DNA of 64,000 bases from Chromohalobacter sp. 11-W. Lineage in GTDB: Bacteria > Pseudomonadota > Gammaproteobacteria > Pseudomonadales > Halomonadaceae. Location of the stretch: the NCBI RefSeq assembly GCF_029889905.1, contig NZ_JARANZ010000001.1, positions 62,001 through 126,000 on the forward strand, written 5' to 3'. The notes under the pieces are model-generated. The model was not told where the DNA came from. It saw nothing but the letters and a program-made list of their open reading frames with translations, and searched no databases. A program made the position numbers and the translations under genes. Below, one piece after another: positions 58,341 through 64,000 of this stretch (the first letter of the stretch is position 1; each line of letters opens with the position of its first letter).

Positions 58341-59027
58341 ATGACAGAACGAGTAACAATACCGGCCGTTACGCCTGCGTGTCCCCTGTGTGCCGCGTCG
58401 CACAGCGTGCCATCGCCGGGCGCGCCGCCACGCACCTATTATCGCTGCCCAGTGTGCGCCTTGATCTTCGTCACGCCCGAGGAGCGCCCCACGGCCGAAG
58501 AAGAGCGCGCGGTCTACGATCTCCACGAGAACACGTCCGACGACCCAGGCTATCGCCGCTTTTTGGCACGCTTGTGCGATCCCTTGCGGGCGCGCTTGCC
58601 GCCTGACTCAAAAGGGCTAGATTTCGGATGTGGGCCGGGGCCGACGTTGTCGCTGATGCTGGAAGAGGCCGGGCATCGCATGACGGTCTTCGATCCTTTC
58701 TATGCGCCGTATCCCGAACGCCTGGGGCGGAATTACGACGTCATCACCGCCACTGAAGTGGTCGAGCATCTGCATGCGCCGGGGCAAGTCTTGGCTGACT
58801 TGATCGCGCGGCTACGTCGCGGCGGCTGGCTGGGCATCATGACCCAGCGCAGCGATGGGGTTACGGATCTCACCGGCTGGCGTTACATGCTTGATTCGAC
58901 GCATGTCTGCTTCTTCGCCAAGCGCAGTTTTGATTACCTTGCCGAGCAGCACGGGCTGACGGTGACGTTCCCGCGTAACGATGTGGTGCTCTTGCAGCGG
59001 GCGCCAAGGGGTTTCGATTACGAATAA
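58341..59027 (+). CDS. SAM-dependent methyltransferase with N-terminal zinc ribbon
   Basis: The 228-residue protein has two CPxC pairs (CPLC at 14-17 and CPVC at 36-39) that can hold a zinc ion, and then a class I methyltransferase with GLDFGCGPGPTLSLM (SAM motif I), VFDPFYAP and ITATEVVEHLHAPGQVL. Its nearest families are uncharacterised; ribosomal-protein or small-molecule methylation cannot be distinguished. The start follows GTGAGG. It is divergent from the VOC gene across 167 bases. Confidence 0.82.
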   Translation: MTERVTIPAVTPACPLCAASHSVPSPGAPPRTYYRCPVCALIFVTPEERPTAEEERAVYDLHENTSDDPGYRRFLARLCDPLRARLPPDSKGLDFGCGPGPTLSLMLEEAGHRMTVFDPFYAPYPERLGRNYDVITATEVVEHLHAPGQVLADLIARLRRGGWLGIMTQRSDGVTDLTGWRYMLDSTHVCFFAKRSFDYLAEQHGLTVTFPRNDVVLLQRAPRGFDYE

Positions 59028-59190
59028 TATGAGCGATTCAAATATGAGAGCGATTTTTTGTCGTATCTCGAGGCTTAGGTGGGCGCTGGTGTTAATGCTG
59101 CACCAAGCGCTTTAAGCAGAAAAAGGCACTGCATTATGCTTTTTGGGAGCGTATAGATTTCGGCTATAGGAGCGATTGCCAGATCTGTTA

Positions 59191-59242
59191 TTGCGTTTAT
59201 TGTTAGCTTGCTATATATTTTACTCAACGTTCGCAAGCGAAC
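59191..59242 (+). promoter_or_regulatory. Promoter with an adjoining inverted repeat for the small secreted protein gene
   Basis: TTGCGT (59191-59196) and TATATT (59214-59219) are 17 bases apart. GTTCGC-AA-GCGAAC (59229-59242), a perfect 14-base inverted repeat, sits at the expected transcription start. Its two-base spacer is too tight for a hairpin, so it looks like an operator. The flanking 59028-59265 is unusually AT-rich for this window. Confidence 0.55.
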
Positions 59243-59265
59243 ATGAACACGCAAGGAGATCCATC

Positions 59266-59553
59266 ATGCAAGTACGTACCCTTATTGCCGCCGTTGCACT
59301 CGCCGCTCTACCGGTTGCCGCTCAAGCTAGCGTCGCCTCTATAGAGGCCACGCAGGTCAATCACGAGTCGCTGCAGGCTAACCAGGATGTCGATCAGGCA
59401 TCAGTGAGCTTCCAGCAGCTCGATACCTCGGGCGCCGATAGTTTTGGCGTCGCCAAGGCTCGGCACTACATTTCAGTACACAATACCAAGCAGACCGACC
59501 TGCCTAGCGAGATGCAGGATCAGCCGAAGGTCGGCCATCGCGCTGATTGGTAA
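59266..59553 (+). CDS. Small secreted protein of unknown function (95 aa)
   Basis: I do not recognise this protein. A clear signal peptide (MQVRTLIAAVALAALPVAAQA-S) is followed by a 73-residue mature, polar part rich in Q, S, D and T with no cysteine (ATQVNHESLQANQDVDQASV…), ending in PKVGHRADW. It has its own strong ribosome site (AAGGAG), a likely promoter with an inverted repeat, and its own terminator, so it is probably highly expressed. It is convergent with a BaeSR-like two-component system, whose target or sensor accessory it might be. Confidence 0.65.
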   Translation: MQVRTLIAAVALAALPVAAQASVASIEATQVNHESLQANQDVDQASVSFQQLDTSGADSFGVAKARHYISVHNTKQTDLPSEMQDQPKVGHRADW

Positions 59554-59597
59554 GATATCGGCTGACGGGGTCGCCGAGGCGCCGTCTGTGCAGGTAT

Positions 59598-59635
59598 GAA
59601 AAAGCCACCCGTCTTTCGAGGCGGGTGGCTTTTTA
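59598..59635. terminator. Bidirectional terminator after the small secreted protein gene
   Basis: AAAAGCCACCCG and CGGGTGGCTTTTT form a long stem with A and T tracts on both sides, placed between two convergent transcripts. Confidence 0.92.
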
Positions 59636-59656
59636 TTGTGCTGGTGGTAGGGAGAT

Positions 59657-60340
59657 TCAAGCGTCGGGCTGGTATTTGTACCCGACGCTATAAACGGAGC
59701 GGATGATGTCGCGCTCGGGGCAAGCGTCGGCGATCTTGCGGCGCAATTTCTTGACGTGGCTGTCCACGGTGCGCTCGGAGACAATGCGGTGATCGCGATA
59801 CATGTGGTCCATCAGTTGATCGCGGGAGAAGATCCGTCCCGGTGCGTGCATCATGACCTTGAGCAACTGAAATTCGACGGCGGTCAGGCCGAGGTCGTGC
59901 CCTTGGGCCAGCGCACGCCAGCCGTCTTCGTCGAGCTGCAGGGGCGGGGCGCTGGTCGAGTCCTCGTGGCGTGGTTGCAGGCGGCGTAGTACGGCCTTGA
60001 CGCGTGCTACGACCTCGCGGGGGCTGAAGGGCTTGCAGATGTAGTCGTCGGCGCCCAGTTCCAGGCCGAGTAGCCGATCTATCTCCTCGACCCGGGCGGT
60101 CAACATGATCACCGGCAGCGAGGGATGGTCTTCGTTGATGTGTCGGCACAGTGTCAGGCCATCGGTGCCGGGCAGCATCAGGTCGAGCAATACCAGTGCG
60201 GACGCATGGCCGTTTAGCCAGGGCATGACCTCGTCGCCGTGGGCGAGATGGTGCGTGGCGTAGCCGCTCTGTTGAAGGTAGTCGGCGACCAGACGGGCGA
60301 TCTTGGGCTCGTCTTCAACGATCAGGATAGGATCGGTCAT
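59657..60340 (-). CDS. OmpR-family response regulator (BaeR-like)
   Basis: The 227-residue protein has a receiver domain (about 4-118, phosphoacceptor Asp 53 in LLDLMLPGTDG, Thr and Lys in MLTAR and YICKPF) and a C-terminal winged helix of OmpR/PhoB type (about 130-225, with RTVDSHVKKLRRKI). Sequence style is close to BaeR. Its ATG overlaps the sensor's stop as ATGA. It may control envelope-stress or efflux genes; targets cannot be read here. Confidence 0.92.
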   Translation of the reverse strand: MTDPILIVEDEPKIARLVADYLQQSGYATHHLAHGDEVMPWLNGHASALVLLDLMLPGTDGLTLCRHINEDHPSLPVIMLTARVEEIDRLLGLELGADDYICKPFSPREVVARVKAVLRRLQPRHEDSTSAPPLQLDEDGWRALAQGHDLGLTAVEFQLLKVMMHAPGRIFSRDQLMDHMYRDHRIVSERTVDSHVKKLRRKIADACPERDIIRSVYSVGYKYQPDA

Positions 60341-61839
60341 GTGGGGCTCCGCCTCGACTTGGGGGTGTCGTGATCAAGGGCATGGTGATCGAGGGTGTCG
60401 TCGGTATGACGCAGGGGAAAGGTAAGTGTCCAGCGCAACCCGCCGAGCGGCGAAGGAGACGGGATCAGCGTGCCGCCGTGTGCGTCGACGAGCGCGCTGG
60501 CGATCGCCAGGCCCAGGCCGCTTCCGCCGCTGCGACGGTTACGCGAGCCCTCTACACGGTACAGGCGCTCGGTCAGGCGCGGTAGTGCTTCCTCTGTGAC
60601 GCCGGGGGCGCTGTCTTCCCAGGTTAGGCGCAGATGATCGGAATGACGCTCGAGACGTATGCGTAGCTGGCCCGGGGCGTCGGTGTAGGTGCAGGTATTG
60701 CTCAGCAGATTATTCCACAATTGGCGCAGTCGCTGTGGGTCGCCGTGAATCGGCGCCGGGGCGGTGCCGATCTCCGCATCCAGCGCGATGCCGCGTGTGT
60801 TTAGCCAGCCGCGTGCCTCGTCGAGTCGCGCCCTCAGCGTATCCGCCAGATCGTGTGGGGCCAGGTAGATATCTAAGGCGCCTGCATCACTCTGGGCGAG
60901 CAGGCGTAGATCGTCGACCAGACGTTCGAGTTGAGTCACTTCCTGGGCGAGCGAGGCGAGCGTCTCGCTTTCAAGCGGGCGCACGCCGTCCTCGATCGCC
61001 TCGATCTCGCCGCGCAAGACTGCCATTGGTGTGCGTAATTCATGGGCGATATCGGCGACCCACTGCTGGCGGTTACGACGATTGGCCTCCAGCGTCTCGG
61101 CGAGCACGTTGAAGTCGGCAGACAGTCGGGAAAGCTCGTCGTGACCGCGTTCGGGAAGACGTACGTCGAAGTCGCCCTGCGTCATGCGGCGGGTCGCCGC
61201 GGTCATGTCGTGGGCACGCCGCCCTAGCCACCAGGCCAGGCCCGCGGCGAGCAGTAGCGAGGCCACCGAGAGTGAAGCGACGATGATCGTCATGTTGCGC
61301 AACTGACGCTGCAGGAAGATACGATCCATGCGCGCCATCAGCTGTGCGGGGGGAAGGTAGCCGAGCCGGCCGACGACCTCGCCATGATGCTCGATGTCGA
61401 TGAAACGGGGCTTCGGAGGCGGTTCCGCATCGGAAGGTGGTTTGCCAGGTGGCAGGGGGCGACCGATGATGGCTTCACCCTCGGCATCGAGTACCACGAA
61501 ACCCCGCGCGTCGCTCAACTCGCGGTCGATGCCACTGGGCGGCTGGCGTTCGCCTGGCCAAAGCTGGTTACGTACCAGGCGGTGCCAGGCGCGTGGATCG
61601 TCGCGCAGCCAATGCCAGTTACCGTGTTCCTGCCAGCGTTCGGCGAGCGCGGTGGCCAGGGTATCGGCACGATTGGCCTGGGTGCGTTCCAAGTAGTCGA
61701 TGAAGCCTTGATCGAGGCTGCGGGCAATGAGCAGGAAGCTCATGCCGCCGATCAATACGTTGGTCAGCAGGATGGCGGCGAACAGCTTGAGGCTGATGCG
61801 CGCAATGCGAGGGCGCTTGAAACGCAGCCGATGCTTCAT
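60337..61839 (-). CDS. Sensor histidine kinase (BaeS-like)
   Basis: The 500-residue kinase has two transmembrane segments (about 17-39 and 183-206) around a periplasmic sensor region of about 145 residues with a short proline-rich stretch (PPGKPPSDAEPPPKP). Then follow a HAMP domain (about 207-258), the dimerisation domain with the phosphoacceptor His 266 in VADIAHELRTPM, and an ATPase domain (LWNNLLSNTCTYTD as N-box, SGLGLAIASALVDAHGG as G-box). It pairs with the regulator it overlaps. Confidence 0.92.
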   Translation of the reverse strand: MKHRLRFKRPRIARISLKLFAAILLTNVLIGGMSFLLIARSLDQGFIDYLERTQANRADTLATALAERWQEHGNWHWLRDDPRAWHRLVRNQLWPGERQPPSGIDRELSDARGFVVLDAEGEAIIGRPLPPGKPPSDAEPPPKPRFIDIEHHGEVVGRLGYLPPAQLMARMDRIFLQRQLRNMTIIVASLSVASLLLAAGLAWWLGRRAHDMTAATRRMTQGDFDVRLPERGHDELSRLSADFNVLAETLEANRRNRQQWVADIAHELRTPMAVLRGEIEAIEDGVRPLESETLASLAQEVTQLERLVDDLRLLAQSDAGALDIYLAPHDLADTLRARLDEARGWLNTRGIALDAEIGTAPAPIHGDPQRLRQLWNNLLSNTCTYTDAPGQLRIRLERHSDHLRLTWEDSAPGVTEEALPRLTERLYRVEGSRNRRSGGSGLGLAIASALVDAHGGTLIPSPSPLGGLRWTLTFPLRHTDDTLDHHALDHDTPKSRRSPT

Positions 61840-61976
61840 GGGACGACTCTCGATCTACGAAACGGCCGTGGCGCGGGCGCATGACCGGGCAATAGGCGCA
61901 TCATGCTGGACGCCCGCGCAAGAAAGCGTCACGCAATGTGCAAGCAGTGTGCATCGCGCGGCCCGGTCTCGGGATG

Positions 61977-62495
61977 TCAATCCGGGCGTGAGAGCGTACG
62001 GCCACGCCAGGTGAAAGACACGGGCCATAGGTGTTGGTCGCCATTCGTGAACGCGGCCCACAGCGCGGCATAGGAATGTCTCACCTCGGGATGCGGCGTC
62101 TCCGGCAACAACTCGGCGAGTGGCCACAGCACGAATGCGTGGTGGAGGATCTCGTCACGCGGGAGGTCGACGCCTTCGATATGGCCGCATCGATCGCCCA
62201 CCGTGAGCAGGTCGATATCCAGGGTGCGCGGGCTGAACTTGGGGCTGCCCGGCAGGCGCCCATTGTCGGCCTCGATCTGTTTGCACCAGGTCTGCAGCTC
62301 GCCGACCGTGAGGGTGGAGTGGAACGCTGCGACAAGGTTGTAAAAATTGCGCCCGTCCTCGAAGCCGACCGGTTCGCTTTCGAAGACGCGCGATACCTGC
62401 ACGTCTCCGAAGGTGTCGGCGAGGGCGTCGAGACAGGCGAGGACGTGGCGTTCGCGGTCGATATTGCTGCCGATGCTGACGGTCACCTGTGTCAT
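61977..62495 (-). CDS. folK: Hydroxymethyldihydropterin pyrophosphokinase
   Basis: The 172-residue enzyme phosphorylates 6-hydroxymethyl-7,8-dihydropterin for folate. It opens VTVSIGSNIDRERHVL and has SRVFESEPVGFEDGRNFYNLV and the SPRTLDIDLL motif with the magnesium-binding aspartates. The start overlaps folB as ATGA. It is a variant with an unusual C-terminal part (after PLAELLPETPHP), about 10 residues longer than E. coli FolK. Confidence 0.93.
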   Translation of the reverse strand: MTQVTVSIGSNIDRERHVLACLDALADTFGDVQVSRVFESEPVGFEDGRNFYNLVAAFHSTLTVGELQTWCKQIEADNGRLPGSPKFSPRTLDIDLLTVGDRCGHIEGVDLPRDEILHHAFVLWPLAELLPETPHPEVRHSYAALWAAFTNGDQHLWPVSFTWRGRTLSRPD

Positions 62496-62845
62496 GCCTG
62501 CCCCCGCGTGATACGTACGCCCACGCTGGCGGCATTGGCGACGGCGCCGGGTTTACGGACGGTCAGGCTGAGCCAGGCGATGGCGAATTCCTGGCGCAGG
62601 ACCTCGGCCAGACGTTCGGCAAAGGTTTCGACCAGCGCGAACTGATGGGCCTCGGCGAATGCGCCAATACGCTCGCTGATGGCGGCGTAGTCGAGTGTCA
62701 GTTGGATATCGTCCCGGTCTGCGGCGGGGCGGATGTCGGTCGCCAGTTCGAGATCCAGCCGCAGCCGCTGGCGAAGGGTGCGCTCCCAGTCGTAGACACC
62801 GATGACGGTGTCTACTTCCAGTGCCTCGATCAGCACGTGATCCAC
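62492..62845 (-). CDS. folB: Dihydroneopterin aldolase
   Basis: The 117-residue protein makes hydroxymethyldihydropterin from dihydroneopterin, the substrate of FolK. The N-terminal VLIEALEVDTVIGVYDWERTLRQRL contains the catalytic Glu, and the later LTLDYAAISERI and FALVETFAERLAEVL are typical. It is the first gene of folB-folK and divergent from plsY, as in many gammaproteobacteria. Confidence 0.92.
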   Translation of the reverse strand: MDHVLIEALEVDTVIGVYDWERTLRQRLRLDLELATDIRPAADRDDIQLTLDYAAISERIGAFAEAHQFALVETFAERLAEVLRQEFAIAWLSLTVRKPGAVANAASVGVRITRGQA

Positions 62846-62996
62846 GGCGTATCCTCATTAGGTCGGGCGTTCATGCGGCGAAGTCTGGTCAGTGCTTCGC
62901 GGCGTCGCAAACCTTAGATTGTACGTCATGGAGGTGGCAGAATCATGGGCGGGGCCTATGCATCGGTGTCGCCCACGCCATGAGGGAGTCCAACCC

Positions 62997-63626
62997 ATGT
63001 CTCCAGTCTTGCCCGTCGCTGCCTTGGTGGTTGCCGGCTATCTGAGCGGATCGCTGCTCGGCGCCGTCTGGGTGTGTCGTGCGCTAGGGCGTCGCGATCC
63101 GCGTTACGCGGGATCGCGCAACCCCGGGTTTTCGAATGTCTTGCGCGTGCATGGGGCGGTGCCAGCCGCCTTGACCCTGGCGGTCGATGCGGCCAAGGCG
63201 ATGCCGGTGCTCTGGGTGGCGCAACGCGAGGCGTTGCCGTTGTGGATACAAGGCGCGGTGGGATTGTCGGTGCTGGTGGGGCATAGCTATCCAGCATGGC
63301 ATCGTGGACGCGGTGGCAAGGCCGTGGCCAGTGCCTTTGGCGTGCTGCTGATGATCGCTACGCCGGTGGCCTGGGTGTGCGCTCTATGCTGGGTACTCTT
63401 GGCGTGGCGCTCGCGTACTGCGGCGGTGGCGTCGCTGGCTGCGGCTTTGCTCGCCCCCTTGGCTAGCTACTGGTTGGCGCGCGAGGCGACGCTGGTAGTG
63501 AGTGTCTTCTCAGGGTTGGTGTTGGTGCGTCATGCCTGGAATATTCGCCGCCTGGGGCAGGGCGGTGAGCCGGGGCTTGCACGCTCCTCGCGCGAAGAAG
63601 GTGGCGTCAGGCCACCGGAGGAGTGA
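62997..63626 (+). CDS. plsY: Glycerol-3-phosphate acyltransferase PlsY
   Basis: The 209-residue inner-membrane protein transfers acyl from acyl-phosphate to glycerol-3-P. The three PlsY loops are recognisable: [15 protein letters not shown] (motif 1; usual form GSGNPGATN), the [22 protein letters not shown] (motif 2) and the later segment around [11 protein letters not shown]. Five or so transmembrane segments fit. The start at 62997 follows AGGGAG. Its 3' end overlaps the convergent tsaD gene by 20 bases. Confidence 0.9.
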   Translation: MSPVLPVAALVVAGYLSGSLLGAVWVCRALGRRDPRYAGSRNPGFSNVLRVHGAVPAALTLAVDAAKAMPVLWVAQREALPLWIQGAVGLSVLVGHSYPAWHRGRGGKAVASAFGVLLMIATPVAWVCALCWVLLAWRSRTAAVASLAAALLAPLASYWLAREATLVVSVFSGLVLVRHAWNIRRLGQGGEPGLARSSREEGGVRPPEE

Positions 63627-64000
63627 GCGTTGCCAGCGGCCAGCGTGGCGTCGCCTGCATGGTCGCGTCGTCGCGCTCGCCGGCGAGCAAGCGTTGCGCA
63701 CCGACGTAGGCGATCATCGCGCCGTTGTCGGTGCAGAAGCGTCCACGCGGATAAAAAGCCTGCGCCTGGCGTTTGGCGGTGGCATGGTCGAGACGTTCGC
63801 GCAGGCGATGATTGGCGCTGACGCCGCCGGCCACCACGAGACGCTTGAGCCCCGTGGCATCGAGGGCGCGGCGGCACTTGATGACCAGAGTATCGACGAC
63901 GGCTTCCTCGAAGGCGCGCGCGATATCGGCGCGGTCCTGATCGCTGAGGGGGCCGGCTTCCTGGAGCTTGCGGGCGGTGGTCAAGGTGTGTGTCTTGAGC
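63607..64000 (-). CDS. tsaD: tRNA threonylcarbamoyladenosine transferase TsaD, C-terminal part
   Basis: This frame runs off the right end of the window, so only the C-terminal ~130 residues are seen. [12 protein letters not shown] at the edge, followed by [16 protein letters not shown] and [19 protein letters not shown], is the diagnostic end of TsaD (Gcp/YgjD), including the metal-binding Asp of TDNGAMIA. TsaD places threonylcarbamoyl on A37 of ANN-decoding tRNAs. The gene's start lies beyond 64000. Confidence 0.93.
   Translation of the reverse strand, partial: LKTHTLTTARKLQEAGPLSDQDRADIARAFEEAVVDTLVIKCRRALDATGLKRLVVAGGVSANHRLRERLDHATAKRQAQAFYPRGRFCTDNGAMIAYVGAQRLLAGERDDATMQATPRWPLATLTPPVA

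Overview
The window reads as a chromosomal segment of a moderately high-GC gammaproteobacterium, most likely of the Halomonadaceae (Chromohalobacter/Halomonas). This is inferred from protein character and gene order: the blocks HIT-coq7-speD-osmC and amgK-murU/lptD-surA-pdxA-ksgA-apaG-apaH have pseudomonad-like synteny, but they are combined here with a GntP/GntK/GntR gluconate locus and an Entner-Doudoroff operon. No search was run. The DNA is densely packed, with many ATGA stop/start overlaps. I see no tRNA, rRNA, insertion sequence, prophage, CRISPR array or sign of a mobile island.

Layout. 0-3 kb: the tail of an unknown gene, a HIT hydrolase, coq7 (ubiquinone), speD (spermidine) and an OsmC-like protein. 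3-13 kb: murU-amgK (peptidoglycan recycling), divergent from the envelope/housekeeping run lptD-surA-pdxA-ksgA-apaG-apaH-glpE-cca. 13-16.5 kb: gluconate uptake and phosphorylation (gntP, gntK) with the LacI-type regulator gntR and two matching palindromic operators. 16.5-19 kb: a LysO-type lysine exporter, a DUF3108 periplasmic protein and a DJ-1/PfpI protein. 19-27.5 kb: a minus-strand sugar operon edd-glk-mutarotase-aldo/keto reductase-pgi-fructokinase, divergent from gapA. Gluconate, glucose and fructose would thus all converge on 6-phosphogluconate and the Entner-Doudoroff route.

27.5-37 kb: a small unknown protein, a PAS-PAS-GGDEF diguanylate cyclase, a periplasmic dienelactone-hydrolase-like protein, pncB, a DUF4190 membrane protein, an N-acyltransferase-like protein, a CPA2 cation/proton antiporter, fructosamine kinase and an alpha/beta hydrolase. 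37-42 kb: a TetR repressor divergent from an RND adaptor/pump pair, with a palindromic operator candidate between them. 42-46 kb: an MscS-family channel, a TerB-like/J-domain protein and an overlapping second J-like protein that lacks HPD.

46-51.6 kb: the cyoABCDE cytochrome bo3 oxidase operon, preceded by a translationally coupled 16-codon leader ORF. 51.6-64 kb: a DUF421 membrane protein, thiC with a TPP riboswitch, a beta-hydroxyacid dehydrogenase, a PQQ-type sugar dehydrogenase-like beta-propeller, an LpxL-type acyltransferase, a VOC protein, a methyltransferase, a small secreted protein with its own promoter and inverted repeat, a BaeSR-like two-component system, folK-folB, plsY and the end of tsaD.

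Most of the window is ordinary core genome. The less explained items are the cyo leader ORF, the J-like pair, the secreted 95-residue protein beside the two-component system, the CCA enzyme that has lost its HD residues, and several regulatory palindromes. I found no convincing evidence for a wholly new multi-gene system.
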